Shown here one piece after another: positions 42,536-52,074 of a stretch of DNA of 64,000 nt. Made by a program: the position numbers and the translations under genes. Under the pieces are notes generated by a model, which worked only from the letters and a program-made list of their open reading frames with translations, made no database searches and had not been told where the DNA came from. Origin of the DNA: UBA11524 sp964383815 (GTDB lineage Bacteria > Bacillota > Clostridia > Christensenellales > Aristaeellaceae); NCBI GenBank assembly GCA_964383815.1, contig CAYLIC010000005.1, positions 1 through 64,000 on the forward strand. The letters are read 5' to 3'. Position 1 is the stretch's first letter. Each line of letters starts with the position of its first letter.

Positions 42536-45500
42536 GTGAAAAAGATGACAGCAATGCTGCTGGCGCTGTGCTGCCTGCTGCTGGGCGGCCTTGCCCTGGC
42601 GGAGGAGGGCGCGGCGATGCCCACCGGCGATGCCCTGTGGCTGTGGGACGAGCTGAACGACAGCGCCTATGTGGAGGGTGCGCTGCAGGGCGATGTGACC
42701 GTACCCGCCAGCATTGACGGGCACGACACCGTTGCGCTGCACTTCAACGCCCTTTGCGACCAGAACAGCGTTACATCCCTGACCCTGCCGGAAGGCCTGC
42801 TTGCCCTGCAGGAAACTGCCGTGGCAAACATGACCGGCCTGCAGACCGTTGTGCTGAACGAGGGCCTGGAGGTTATCAGCGGCAGCAACTTCAACCGCTG
42901 CCCGGCGCTGACCAGCGTGACCGTTCCTGCCAGCGTGCGGCTGATTGACACATCCTTCCAGATGTGCGAAAGCCTGCGGGAGATCCGCTTCACCGGCGTA
43001 TGTCCGACCTTTATCACGGATGCATTCACCTTCTACTGGCTGGCGGACGACTATGTTATCTATGTGCCGGACGACCAGTATGACGCCTATGCCGCCGCGC
43101 TGGCAGGCGTGAACGATGCGGTGGATCACCTGCAGCCCAGTGGGCAGAACGCCATTGCCTGCAATACTGCCGCTGCGGAGGAATGGTTCACCTTCGATGC
43201 CGCCACCGGCGCCATTACCGGCTATATCGCCAGGCATGCCTATGTGGAAATCCCCCGGAGCATTGGCGGCGTGGCGGTAAAGTCCATTGGGGAAGGCGCC
43301 CTGCGCCGGGATATGTACATTTATGGCCTGGTGCTGCCTGAGGGCCTGGAAACCGTGGGCAAGGGTGCCTTTGAGGAAGCGGAAAACATCCTTTACATCA
43401 AGCTGCCCTCCACCCTCAAAGCCGTGGAGGATGACGCCTTCAACAGCGTGCCCGGCACACGGATTGACTGGAGCGAAGGCCTGGAAACCATTGGCGCCCG
43501 GGCATTCAAGGACATTATGTCCACCGCGCTGACGCTGCCTGATTCTGTGAAAACCATTGGCGAAAGCGCCTTTGAGAGCACCTGGATTCAGGAGCTGCAC
43601 CTGGGTGCGAACGTGGAGAGCATTGCCGCCCGCGCCTTTGCGGATTGCTCCCTGACCTACATGGCCTTTGACCTGTATGCACCCATCGACATGGCGGCGG
43701 ACGCCTTCGCCGGCAACGATGCCCTGGCAGACCTTGACCTGCCCTGGGACTGCTCCCTGGAAAACCACGCAGCCTATGCTGAACGCTTCCGGGAGCTGCA
43801 CCCGGCCTGCACCGTGTGGATTAACAATCCCCCGTCCCCCGATGTGGCAGAAACCCCTGAGACCGATGTGGCGATTACCACCTTTGAAAACGGCGTATGG
43901 ACTGCCTACAGGGGCGAAAAGCCCAACCTGACCACCTGGGCGATATTTGACGACCATGACGTAACGGGCCTGGGCGATGGCGTGTTCCAGGGCAGCCAGA
44001 CCATCCGCTCCTTCTACCCCCATCACTGCTTCTGGTTCACCACCATTGGCAATGAGGCCTTTGCAGATAGCACGGTGGAATATGTGGAGCTGTTTGGCTC
44101 CATCACCACCATTGGCAATGGCGCCTTCCGCAACTGCAGGAACATCACGGAGCTGACCCTGCCTGCCTCCCTGACCAGCATTGGCGCGGATGCGCTGGCA
44201 GGCTGCGACAACCTGCAGAAGCTGACCGTTCTGTGCGACCCGGCTGTCCTGCCCGATGGCCTGCTGGACGAGTGCTTTGCCCACACGGAAATCTATGCCG
44301 CGCCCAACGCCACCGCTGAGCAGGTGCGCCTGCTGAGCGAAAAGGCTCACCGCCCCTGGTATGCGCCTGTGGCCCGCCTTGGCGAAACCGTGAACGACCT
44401 GGTGGAAATGCCCTACGCCATGCAGCTGATTGACGACTACTGGTATGATACCGGGTATGCCCGCCTTGACCGCTACCAGGGCTACGAGCTGAACCTGTAC
44501 CTGCCCCGGGAGGCGGAAGGCGTTACCCTGAACACCCTGGGCGGCGACATGATGGGCCGCTCCCGCGCCGGCGACAACTGCGACATGGAGCTGCCCGTGC
44601 GCTCCGTGGTCATCCCGGAAAACTACACCAACATCTACACCACCACCTTTGCCGGCTGTGAAACCCTGGAGACCATCATCTGCTATGCACCCCTGGAGGC
44701 TGTGCCCTACGGCATGTTCGAGGGCTGCACCAGCCTGCGGGAGGTTGTGTTTGTCAACGGTGTGCGCACGCTGGATGCTGGCGCCTTCAACGGCTGCACC
44801 AGCCTGGAAACCGTGTACGTTGGGCCTTATGTGGAGAACATTGCCGATGTGGCAGGCCAGATGAACCTCATTACCGATCCGGCGCTCATGCCCGATGTGG
44901 AAGCCCTGCTGGCTGCCGTGAAGAGCGACCCCATGCCCAAGCCTACCGCCGCACCCACTGCCGCGCCTGCTGCACCCGCTGGCGAAGCGGATGCCTACCT
45001 GGGCACCTGGAAGGCCGACACCCTGGAGATGGAAGGCGAAACCTACCCGGTGGGCGACATGGGTATGGAGATGTACCTGACCCTGAACGCCGATGGCACG
45101 GCGACCAGCTTTGACGGCGAATCCACCGCCACCGATACCTGGCACCTGGAAAACGGCACGGTGGTCATGACCGACATGGCCTTGCCCATGGACGCGGAAG
45201 GAAGGCTGTTCATGGAAATGGACGGCATGAAGCTGACCTTTGTGAAGGACGGCGATACACCCGCCGCACCCGCTGCACCTGATGCACCCGCTGCACCCGC
45301 TGGCGAAGCGGATGCCTACCTGGGCACCTGGAAGGCCGACACCCTGGAGATGGAAGGCGAAACCTACCCGGTGGGCGACATGGGTATGGAGATGTACCTG
45401 ACCCTGAACGCCGATGGCACCGCCGAGAGCCGTGACACCGAGTCCAACGAAACCGGCGTCTGGGTGATGGAAAACGGTGTGATGGTGGTCGACGGCGTGC

Positions 45501-45907
45501 CTGTAACACTGGAGGCTGACGGTCGGCTGCTGATGGCGGATGAGGATTCCAGGCTGTTCTTTGTGAAGACCGATACTGCGCCTGCTGCGCCTGCTGAACC
45601 TGCTGCCAGCGCCCTGGACGTGAGCAGCCGGATGGACATCCGCTACACGGCGAAGAGCGCGGAGACCAACGGTGTAACCATGGATGCCTCCATGCTGGGC
45701 GCGGAATACTCCCTGACCTTCCACGCTGACGGCACTGCAGATTTCGTGATGGCAGGCACCCCGGTGCCTGGCCTGTCCTGGACGCAGGGTGAAGGCATCA
45801 TCACCGTTGACTACTACGGCACACCCATGCAGGTTACACCCACCGGGGAAGGCTTCGACCTGAACTTCTTCGACAGCATGCTGCTGCACCTTGTTCCTGC
45901 TGAATAA
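42536..45907 (+). CDS. Large secreted BspA-type leucine-rich-repeat protein with C-terminal beta repeats
   Basis: 1,123 aa. It starts with GTG (42536); GGGAGG lies 8 nt upstream. Signal peptide through ALAEEG (~residue 24). Residues ~60-780 carry irregular LRR_5/BspA-like repeats (for example LTLPEGLLALQETAVANM, LPEGLETVGKGAFEEAENI, SITTIGNGAFRNCRNI). From ~816 come three related ~80-residue beta modules separated by Pro/Ala/Thr linkers: the first two begin DAYLGTWKADTLEMEGETYPV, the third is more diverged. The first two share a 131-bp exact DNA repeat. No LPXTG, transmembrane tail, SLH or dockerin was seen, so the anchor is unknown. Such proteins commonly serve in adhesion or binding at the surface of gut bacteria. 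Confidence 0.85.
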   Translation: MKKMTAMLLALCCLLLGGLALAEEGAAMPTGDALWLWDELNDSAYVEGALQGDVTVPASIDGHDTVALHFNALCDQNSVTSLTLPEGLLALQETAVANMTGLQTVVLNEGLEVISGSNFNRCPALTSVTVPASVRLIDTSFQMCESLREIRFTGVCPTFITDAFTFYWLADDYVIYVPDDQYDAYAAALAGVNDAVDHLQPSGQNAIACNTAAAEEWFTFDAATGAITGYIARHAYVEIPRSIGGVAVKSIGEGALRRDMYIYGLVLPEGLETVGKGAFEEAENILYIKLPSTLKAVEDDAFNSVPGTRIDWSEGLETIGARAFKDIMSTALTLPDSVKTIGESAFESTWIQELHLGANVESIAARAFADCSLTYMAFDLYAPIDMAADAFAGNDALADLDLPWDCSLENHAAYAERFRELHPACTVWINNPPSPDVAETPETDVAITTFENGVWTAYRGEKPNLTTWAIFDDHDVTGLGDGVFQGSQTIRSFYPHHCFWFTTIGNEAFADSTVEYVELFGSITTIGNGAFRNCRNITELTLPASLTSIGADALAGCDNLQKLTVLCDPAVLPDGLLDECFAHTEIYAAPNATAEQVRLLSEKAHRPWYAPVARLGETVNDLVEMPYAMQLIDDYWYDTGYARLDRYQGYELNLYLPREAEGVTLNTLGGDMMGRSRAGDNCDMELPVRSVVIPENYTNIYTTTFAGCETLETIICYAPLEAVPYGMFEGCTSLREVVFVNGVRTLDAGAFNGCTSLETVYVGPYVENIADVAGQMNLITDPALMPDVEALLAAVKSDPMPKPTAAPTAAPAAPAGEADAYLGTWKADTLEMEGETYPVGDMGMEMYLTLNADGTATSFDGESTATDTWHLENGTVVMTDMALPMDAEGRLFMEMDGMKLTFVKDGDTPAAPAAPDAPAAPAGEADAYLGTWKADTLEMEGETYPVGDMGMEMYLTLNADGTAESRDTESNETGVWVMENGVMVVDGVPVTLEADGRLLMADEDSRLFFVKTDTAPAAPAEPAASALDVSSRMDIRYTAKSAETNGVTMDASMLGAEYSLTFHADGTADFVMAGTPVPGLSWTQGEGIITVDYYGTPMQVTPTGEGFDLNFFDSMLLHLVPAE
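44969..45099 (+). repeat. 131-bp exact direct repeat, copy 1 (in LRR gene)
   Basis: Identical to 45290-45420. It begins GCTGCACCCGCTGGCGAAGC and covers the end of a linker plus the first ~40 residues of a beta module. The copies are 321 bp apart, a whole number of codons. Confidence 0.95.
45290..45420 (+). repeat. 131-bp exact direct repeat, copy 2 (in LRR gene)
   Basis: Second copy of the 44969-45099 sequence. Flanking module sequence is diverged, so only this part was recently duplicated or converted. Confidence 0.95.
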
Positions 45908-45961
45908 GCACGGACGCCATGGGTGGTGAGCTGCCATTCATCGTGCATGGAACCAAATAAA

Positions 45962-45999
45962 AAATCGGCCCGCTGGCGCAATGGTCAGCGGGCCGATTT
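45962..45999. terminator. Bidirectional terminator between LRR gene and gdhA
   Basis: AAATCGGCCCGCTG (45962-45975), 10-nt loop, CAGCGGGCCGATTT (45986-45999). Perfect 14-bp stem with A/T at both ends, between convergent genes. Confidence 0.9.
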
Positions 46000-46009
46000 G
46001 ATGTTTTTG

Positions 46010-47350
46010 TTAGACGGCGCCCTGGGCCAGCATGGCATCGGCAACCTTCAGGAAGCCGGCAATGTTGGCACCGGCAACATAGTCGCCGGGCGTGGCGTAT
46101 TCGGCAGCAGCCTCTGCAACCTTGTTGAAGATGCCCACCATGATGCCCTGCAGCTTCTCGTCCACCTCTTCCACCGTCCAGCTCATGCGCATGCTGTTCT
46201 GGGACATTTCCAGGGCGGAGCAGGCCACGCCGCCGGCGTTGGCAGCCTTGCCGGGTGCAAACAGCACACCGGCCTTCTGGAAGGCCTCGGTGGCACCGAT
46301 GGTGGAGGGCATGTTGGCACCCTCGCCCACGGCGATGACGCCATTGGCAATCAGCGCCTTGGCGGAATCCTCATTCAGCTCGTTCTGGGTGGCGCAGGGC
46401 AGTGCCAGCTGGCAGGGAATGGTCCAGATGCCGGAGCAGCCCTCGGTGTAGGTTGCGCCATCCACCCGCTGGACGTATTCCTTAATGCGCTTGCGCTCCA
46501 CTTCCTTGATTTGCTTAATCACGTCCAGGTTCACGCCATTGGGGTCGTGAATGTAGCCGTTGGAGTCGCTCATGGCGACGACCTTGGCACCCATTTCGGT
46601 AATCTTCTCGGCAGCGTAGATAGCCACGTTGCCGGAGCCGGACACCACCACGGTCTTGCCGGCCACATCCTGGCCATTGGCCTGGAGCATGGCGCGGGTC
46701 AGGTAGCACAGGCCATAGCCGGTGGCCTGCTTGCGGCCCAGGGAGCCGCCCCAGGTCAGGCCTTTGCCGGTCAGCACGCCCTCGTACAGGCCGGTAATGC
46801 GCTTGTACTGCCCGTAGAAGTAGCCAATCTCCCGGGCACCCACGCCGATGTCACCGGCGGGAACGTCCTCATCGGCGCCGATGTACTTGTACAGCTCGGT
46901 CATGAAGCTCTGGCAGAAGCGCATAATTTCGTTGTCGCTCTTGCCCTTGGGGTCGAAGTCGGAGCCGCCCTTGCCGCCGCCAATGGGCAGGCCGGTCAGG
47001 CTGTTCTTCAGCACCTGCTCAAAGCCCAGGAACTTCAGAATGCTCTGGTTCACGGAGGGGTGCAGCCGCAGGCCACCCTTATACGGGCCGATGGCGCTGT
47101 TGAACTGCACACGGTAGCCACGGTTCACCTGCACCTTGCCGGCATCGTCCACCCACGGCACACGGAAGGTGATGATGCGCTCCGGCTCCACAAACCGCTC
47201 CAGCAGGCCCACGGCCTCATACTTTTCGGCATTGCGGTCGATAACAGGCTTCAAGGTGGTCAATATTTCTGTCGCAGCCTGAATAAACTCGGGCTCATGG
47301 GCGTAACGAACCTTCAGGCCGTCCAGCACTCTCTGCGCGTAATCACTCAT
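46010..47350 (-). CDS. gdhA: NADP-type glutamate dehydrogenase
   Basis: 446 aa, hexameric-type length. Substrate site: GPYKGGLRLHPSVN and PIGGGKGGSDFDPKGKSD with the catalytic Lys. Dinucleotide fold: TVVVSGSGNVAIYAAEKI. It makes glutamate from 2-oxoglutarate and ammonia. SGSGNV in place of GxGxxG, with Ser after the second strand (AMSDSNGY), fits an NADP enzyme. AGGAG precedes the ATG at 47350. Single gene; the upstream region holds repeat R5. Confidence 0.96.
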   Translation of the reverse strand: MSDYAQRVLDGLKVRYAHEPEFIQAATEILTTLKPVIDRNAEKYEAVGLLERFVEPERIITFRVPWVDDAGKVQVNRGYRVQFNSAIGPYKGGLRLHPSVNQSILKFLGFEQVLKNSLTGLPIGGGKGGSDFDPKGKSDNEIMRFCQSFMTELYKYIGADEDVPAGDIGVGAREIGYFYGQYKRITGLYEGVLTGKGLTWGGSLGRKQATGYGLCYLTRAMLQANGQDVAGKTVVVSGSGNVAIYAAEKITEMGAKVVAMSDSNGYIHDPNGVNLDVIKQIKEVERKRIKEYVQRVDGATYTEGCSGIWTIPCQLALPCATQNELNEDSAKALIANGVIAVGEGANMPSTIGATEAFQKAGVLFAPGKAANAGGVACSALEMSQNSMRMSWTVEEVDEKLQGIMVGIFNKVAEAAAEYATPGDYVAGANIAGFLKVADAMLAQGAV

Positions 47351-47454
47351 GGGAAATCGCTCCTTTCAAGTTGCACAGTGTCCCTGTACGGCTTTTATTT
47401 TACAACCCCGGATGCAGGATAGCAACCCCCGTCCTGCATTCTTTTTGTTTTTCC

Positions 47455-47530
47455 AGAGGCGGCAGAGGGTGCGTTTCGTTCGCCGTGCCGGCGGGAGCCG
47501 GGGTGCGCAACGGGCGCAGGGCGACACGGA
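47455..47530. repeat. Modular hairpin repeat R5 (module A only, minus orientation)
   Basis: Minus strand: CCGTGTCGCCCTGCGCC, then TTGCGCACC, then GGCGAACGAAACGCACCC. It aligns by eye with module A of R4 (CCGTGTCACGGTGCGCC, then GGCGTACGAAACGCAC). No B or C hairpins follow. Located ~105 bp upstream of gdhA. Confidence 0.6.
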
Positions 47531-47577
47531 GAAGGGAGCGGGCGGTGCATTCCCTCATTACACAGCTACCAGACATC

Positions 47578-47612
47578 AAAAACCCGCCCGGACAATGCAT
47601 CCAGGCGGGTTC
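47578..47612 (-). terminator. Terminator of the sugar-transport operon/lacI-type gene
   Basis: AACCCGCC (47581-47588) pairs with GGCGGGTT (47604-47611); on the minus strand TTTTTG follows. Just past the regulator's stop codon. Confidence 0.85.
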
Positions 47613-47620
47613 TGCTTTGC

Positions 47621-48625
47621 TCAAAGGGACTTCACCGGGCCGTCCGAGGCCTTGTACCTGGGGTGACCGCCAATCACCATGCGGCTGGGCAGCAGGCTGC
47701 GTTTGGTGCAGCACTCAATCATCAGCTGAACGGTGGAGCGGAGCATGGTTTCATAATTGATGCGGAAGGAGGAGATTTCCGGCAGGGGAGCGTGGGTGGC
47801 AGGGTATTCGTCAAAGCCTACCACGGAGATGTCCTCCGGCACCCGGTAGCCGTGGGCCATCAGCTTTTCGATGAGCTTCTGGGCGGTTACGTCGCAGTTG
47901 CAGACGAAGGCTGTGGGCATCCTTTCCGGGAATTCCGGGGCGATGACCTCGCCATGCTCGTCCCGGTCGTTCAGGAGCCATTCGGGGTGCATGGGCAGGT
48001 TGTTGGTCAGCATTGCCCGGTAGTAGCCAAGAAACCTGTCCATAATGCTGCTGGTGAGGGATGTGCAGCCCACATAGGCAATATCCCTGTGTCCGTTCTT
48101 GATGAGGTGACTGGTCAGGCGGTAGGCGCCGTAGGTGTTGTCCCCCACCACGGCGGGAGCGCTGGCCCGATCGTCATAGAAATCCATGAACACAACAGGG
48201 GTGGATTGGGCTGTAATGGCGCGGATGTACGCTTTCTTCGGCTCGCCAAGGAGGATGAGCCCGTCCACATGGCGGCTGCGGATCAGGTTGGGCAGCTCCT
48301 GGGCCTGCTCTGCCTCCTCACTGAGAGTTTCCAGCAGGCAGAAGTGCCCGGCGTTGGTCAGCTCCTGCACCAGCATGGGTGCCAGCATGGAGTAGTAGGA
48401 TTCCGGGTCGAAAAAGCGGACGGGAATCAGCACGCCAATGTCCAGGGCGTGGGCGGTCTGGCTGCGCTTGGTGCTCAGGTTAACATAGCCCATTTCGGCA
48501 GCGGTACGGGTAATACGCTCCCGCATTTCCTGGCTGACACCGGGGCTGCCGGAAAGCGCCTTGGACACGCTGACCGCGCTGACGCCAACCACCTTGGCAA
48601 TGTCGCGCATGGTTGTGTTTCCCAT
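47621..48625 (-). CDS. LacI family transcriptional regulator
   Basis: 334 aa. N-terminal helix-turn-helix and hinge: MRDIAKVVGVSAVSVSKALSGSPGVSQEMRERI. The periplasmic-binding-protein-like sensor domain follows (ALDIGVLIPVRFFDPESYYSML), with VVGFDEYPATHAPLPEISSFRI near the end. AAGGTGG lies 8 nt before the ATG at 48625; an earlier ATG at 48643 is less likely. It is the last gene after the sugar importer on the same strand and probably controls it through a sugar ligand. A palindrome overlaps the importer's promoter region. Confidence 0.92.
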   Translation of the reverse strand: MGNTTMRDIAKVVGVSAVSVSKALSGSPGVSQEMRERITRTAAEMGYVNLSTKRSQTAHALDIGVLIPVRFFDPESYYSMLAPMLVQELTNAGHFCLLETLSEEAEQAQELPNLIRSRHVDGLILLGEPKKAYIRAITAQSTPVVFMDFYDDRASAPAVVGDNTYGAYRLTSHLIKNGHRDIAYVGCTSLTSSIMDRFLGYYRAMLTNNLPMHPEWLLNDRDEHGEVIAPEFPERMPTAFVCNCDVTAQKLIEKLMAHGYRVPEDISVVGFDEYPATHAPLPEISSFRINYETMLRSTVQLMIECCTKRSLLPSRMVIGGHPRYKASDGPVKSL

Positions 48626-48701
48626 TTCCCTCACCACCTTCATTGGTGAAAAATCTCTGTCGGAAATGATACCACTATCCGCCCTGTCCGTCAAGGTGCA
48701 G

Positions 48702-49550
48702 TTATCCCTTCACAGCGCCGTTGGTCATGCCGTTGTAAATCTGCTTCTGAAACAGGATAAAAATGATGAGAATCGGCAGGGTGCAGATCAGCACACCGGC
48801 GCAGATAATCTCATACTGGCTCTTGGTGGGCCCCAGGTAGGTGTACAGGGCGGTGGACACGGTTTTGTATTTGGATTTGTCCTGCAGGTACAGGTTGGCA
48901 TTGTAATACTCATTGTAAATGCCAACGCCCTTCAGAATCATACAGGTCACCATGGCCGGGCGCAGCAGCGGCAGCAGAATGCGGAAGAACACGCCGTAAT
49001 AGGTGCAGCCCTCGATAATGGCGGACTCGTCCAGGGCGGTAGGCAGGTTTTCAAAATACTGCAGAAGGATGTAGATGGAAATCACATCCGTGCCCGCCAT
49101 CATGATGATGTATCCCACCAGGGAATTGACCAGGTTCAGGTTGGACATCATCTTGTAGATGGTCACCTGCATGGCCAGGCCGGGAATCAGGCTGGCCAGG
49201 GTGAAGGCATTGCGGATCAGCGTATTTCCGCGGAACTTGAACCTGTCCAGCACATAGGCCAGCATGCTGCCCAGCATGACGGAAATGAGGATGGTAATCA
49301 GCATGACGCCAATGGAGGTGATGAACCCCTGGCCAATGCCGGAATCGTTCCAGAAGTTGATGAAGTTTTCCAGGTTACCCCAGTTCTGCGGCGGCGCCAC
49401 CTTGCTGGTCAGGCCAAACTCCTCCTTGGTTTTGAAGGCGGCAAACACGCAGCTCACCAAGGGCAGCAGGCATGCGAAGGAGGCGACAATCAGGGATAGA
49501 TGCTTCAGGAATTTCAACACATAGGCCTTAAATGAACGCTCAACACCCAT
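48702..49550 (-). CDS. Sugar ABC transporter permease (MalG type)
   Basis: 282 aa, six membrane helices. The EAA loop is ESAIIEGCTYYGVFFRILLPLLRPA. GGAGG sits inside the end of the previous gene, 9 nt before the ATG at 49550, and the stop of that gene is 1 nt away, so the two permeases are coupled. Family of carbohydrate-uptake-1 permeases. Confidence 0.92.
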   Translation of the reverse strand: MGVERSFKAYVLKFLKHLSLIVASFACLLPLVSCVFAAFKTKEEFGLTSKVAPPQNWGNLENFINFWNDSGIGQGFITSIGVMLITILISVMLGSMLAYVLDRFKFRGNTLIRNAFTLASLIPGLAMQVTIYKMMSNLNLVNSLVGYIIMMAGTDVISIYILLQYFENLPTALDESAIIEGCTYYGVFFRILLPLLRPAMVTCMILKGVGIYNEYYNANLYLQDKSKYKTVSTALYTYLGPTKSQYEIICAGVLICTLPILIIFILFQKQIYNGMTNGAVKG

Positions 49551-49551
49551 G

Positions 49552-50526
49552 TTACTGCACCTCCTTCTTTGCAGGCTTGGTTTCCGTGCTGCTGTTGCGG
49601 AACGCATACTTGAATACCAGCTTTTGAATCACCGTGCAAATGCAGATGATGAGCACCAGCACCACAGCCATGGCACAGGCCAGGCCGACCTTGTGGTCGA
49701 TATGGGCGGTTTGGTGCATCTTAATGAAGTAGGTTGCGGTGCCGTTGGCGCCCATGGCGGCGATAACGTAGGGCGGCTCGAAGGCGCTGAGGGAGCCGGT
49801 GATGGAAAGAATCACGTTCAGGGTCAGCACGGTGGAAATGCTGGGGAGAATCACATAGCGGAACAGGTGCCACTTGTTTGCGCCATCGATGGCGGCGGCC
49901 TCATACAGGGTGGGATCCACACTCATAATCGCGCCGCAGAACAGCACCATGTTCTGCCCCATGTACTTCCACACGGAGGTCGCCACCAGCGACCAGTTGT
50001 TGATGCTCATGTCCCGCAGCCAGTAGGGCAGGCTTTCCTGCGGTATGCCAAAGAAGCCCAGCGCGGTATCCAGCACATAGCCGCGGGTGTAGAAAAACTT
50101 GAAGATAAAGCCAATGGCAATGGCGTTAACCAGGAAGGGGAAAAACATAGCGCCCTTGTAGAAGGCGGTAAATTTCGTTTTAAAGGAGAGGATGGTGGCG
50201 AAATACAGCGCCAGCGCAATCTGCACCAGGGCGCCCACCATGTAGTACAGGCTAACGCGGAAGGTGGAAAACAGCTCTTCCTTGGTGAAAACGCTGATGT
50301 AGTTTTTCAGCCCAACGAAGCCGCGGTTTTTCGTGTAGCTCATGTTGAAGAAGCTCCACTCCACCATCTTCACAAAGGGGTAGTAGGTGAACATAATCAA
50401 AAGGATAATGGGTACCACTGCAAAGGTGAAAATCACAATGCGCTTCTGGTTCTTCGGCACGGCGAACCAATCGCGGAAGGTCTTGCGGCCGCGGGGCTGC
50501 GGCACAGCGGGATTAACGGTTGACAT
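49552..50526 (-). CDS. Sugar ABC transporter permease (MalF/UgpA type)
   Basis: 324 aa with a hydrophilic N terminus and six or seven membrane helices. The EAA loop is YEAAAIDGANKWHLFRYVILPSIS. It pairs with the MalG-type permease that follows. An 80-nt gap with a strong hairpin separates it from the binding-protein gene. No ATP-binding gene is in this operon; a shared MsmK-like ATPase elsewhere is likely, as is common in Clostridia. Confidence 0.92.
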   Translation of the reverse strand: MSTVNPAVPQPRGRKTFRDWFAVPKNQKRIVIFTFAVVPIILLIMFTYYPFVKMVEWSFFNMSYTKNRGFVGLKNYISVFTKEELFSTFRVSLYYMVGALVQIALALYFATILSFKTKFTAFYKGAMFFPFLVNAIAIGFIFKFFYTRGYVLDTALGFFGIPQESLPYWLRDMSINNWSLVATSVWKYMGQNMVLFCGAIMSVDPTLYEAAAIDGANKWHLFRYVILPSISTVLTLNVILSITGSLSAFEPPYVIAAMGANGTATYFIKMHQTAHIDHKVGLACAMAVVLVLIICICTVIQKLVFKYAFRNSSTETKPAKKEVQ

Positions 50527-50551
50527 GGCATGCGCTCCTTCCTTGTTGAAA

Positions 50552-50584
50552 ACAGGAGGCTGGAGACGAACTCCAGCCTCCTGT
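50552..50584 (-). terminator. Hairpin between binding-protein and permease genes
   Basis: ACAGGAGGCTGGAG (50552-50565), 5-nt loop, CTCCAGCCTCCTGT (50571-50584): perfect 14-bp stem with TTTT on the minus strand. In sugar importers such hairpins stop part of the transcripts or protect the upstream message, giving excess binding protein. Confidence 0.8.
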
Positions 50585-50606
50585 GAGAGGTTTGCCAGGG
50601 TGAAAC

Positions 50607-51941
50607 TTACTTAACCTCAACGTTGTGTTCAGCCTGAGCATCGCTCCAGGCCTCGTTCCAATCGGCCATGATGTCGTCGAAGCTCTTGTCGCCGTTGAAG
50701 GCATGCTCGATAATCTGCTGAATCTTGCTGTCGCCAGCGCGGTTCAGGTTCAGGCCGGAATCAGCGTTCAGGTCGTCGACCAGCTGCTGATCCAGGGCAG
50801 CGGCGTCGGGCAGAAGCTCAACACCGTCGAAGGCGGCGTACAGGTCGGGGTACTTGCCGTCCTTGTTGATCGGGGTGCCGCCCTCGTTGAAGGAGAAGCC
50901 GGACTCGTGGGTCATCCACTTGATGAACACCATGGTGCCAATCTGATCCTCGGCGGAGGCATACTTGTTGATGGCGTAGCAATAGTCAGCGCCGGCGGAG
51001 GCATACTGCTTGCCGTCCACGGAGATGGGGAAAGCCATGTAGCCGATGTCAGCGCCATTGGGGCCAGCCTCAACCATCTGGGAGAAAGCCCAGGAGCCCA
51101 GCACCATGCAGCCGATCTGGCCGTTGTTGATCATGCCCTTGCAGCCTTCCCAGTCGGTGGTGGTGTAGTCGTCCTCGATGAGGCCGGCAGCCACAGCATC
51201 GTACAGGATCTTGTACACGGCATAGGGGCCGGCGGCTTCGATCTTGTTGGAGAAGGGATCCTTCTCGGTCACGATGTCGTTGTTCATGAAGTTGCCATTG
51301 GCATTGGCAGCGCCGATGTAGGCATCCCAAGCGCCCATGGTCCAGCCAGCGGCGTAGTTGGTATACAGCGGGATAGCATCGGTGTTGGCCTTGATGGCCT
51401 GCAGCGCAGCGATGAACTCATCGGGGGTCTTGGGCAGCTCGGTCACGCCAGCCTTCTCGAACACAGCCTTGTTGTAAACAATGCCGTTGGCGTTGCCGGT
51501 GGAGGGCATGCCATACACCACGCCGTCAAAGGCCTTGGCGTCGATGAAGTTGTAGATGCCTTCCAGGGCTTCCACGGTGCCCAGGGGCGTGAAGTAGGTA
51601 GCGAACTCGCTGGCTTCCACCTGGGGAATGCCCAGCATGGTGCCCCAATCGTGGGAGCCGGTCAGGCGGGTCAGGCTATCCTGAGCATAGTCGGTAATGC
51701 CGTCGAACTCAACGGTGATGTTGGGATACACCTTGTTGAACTCAGCGATGTAGTTGGCCAGGGCGCCGCTGTTCACCAGGTCGGTGCGGTGGGTCAGCCA
51801 TTTCACGTTGGCGGTCAGGTCGGTGTAGTCCTCGCCCAGCTTAATCTGGTCGATGGTGGGAACGGTCGCCTCGGCGGAAGCAAAGGACACCGCAGAGAGC
51901 GCCATCATCAGGCAGAGAACCAGAGACAGGAACTTCTTCAT
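50607..51941 (-). CDS. Sugar ABC transporter extracellular binding protein
   Basis: 444 aa. Signal peptide MKKFLSLVLCLMMALSAVSFASA-EA, then a family-1 binding-protein body (SGALANYIAEFNKVYPNITVEF; GMPSTGNANGIVYNKAVFEKAGV; GCMVLGSWAFSQM). The cleavage site looks like signal peptidase I type; no lipobox Cys is present, which is unusual for a Gram-positive binding protein. AGGAGG precedes the ATG. It is the first gene of the importer operon. Confidence 0.93.
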   Translation of the reverse strand: MKKFLSLVLCLMMALSAVSFASAEATVPTIDQIKLGEDYTDLTANVKWLTHRTDLVNSGALANYIAEFNKVYPNITVEFDGITDYAQDSLTRLTGSHDWGTMLGIPQVEASEFATYFTPLGTVEALEGIYNFIDAKAFDGVVYGMPSTGNANGIVYNKAVFEKAGVTELPKTPDEFIAALQAIKANTDAIPLYTNYAAGWTMGAWDAYIGAANANGNFMNNDIVTEKDPFSNKIEAAGPYAVYKILYDAVAAGLIEDDYTTTDWEGCKGMINNGQIGCMVLGSWAFSQMVEAGPNGADIGYMAFPISVDGKQYASAGADYCYAINKYASAEDQIGTMVFIKWMTHESGFSFNEGGTPINKDGKYPDLYAAFDGVELLPDAAALDQQLVDDLNADSGLNLNRAGDSKIQQIIEHAFNGDKSFDDIMADWNEAWSDAQAEHNVEVK

Positions 51942-51965
51942 GTTGTAACCTCCTCTTGTTAAGTA

Positions 51966-51983
51966 AGTAGTTAGGTAACTACT
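51966..51983. promoter_or_regulatory. Candidate LacI-family operator of the sugar importer
   Basis: AGTAGTTA, GG, TAACTACT: perfect 8-bp arms. It lies 10 bp downstream of the -10 box, overlapping the expected transcript start. Confidence 0.65.
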
Positions 51984-51993
51984 GATTAACTAT

Positions 51994-52022
51994 ATTATAA
52001 CCATGTTGTTTGTGGTTGTCAA
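51994..52022 (-). promoter_or_regulatory. Consensus promoter of the sugar importer
   Basis: Minus strand TTGACA (+ 52017-52022), 17-nt spacer, TATAAT (+ 51994-51999), both perfect. Confidence 0.9.
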
Positions 52023-52074
52023 TCCCCCAATATATATATTTGTCCTTTTTATTTCACTTTTTGGCAAAAGAAAA

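Noticed and set aside
42479..45937. Long minus-strand reading frame (1,152 codons) opposite the LRR gene
   Set aside because: The plus strand has a signal peptide, recognised repeats and a good ribosome-binding site. The minus reading is a His/Gly/Gln-rich shadow.
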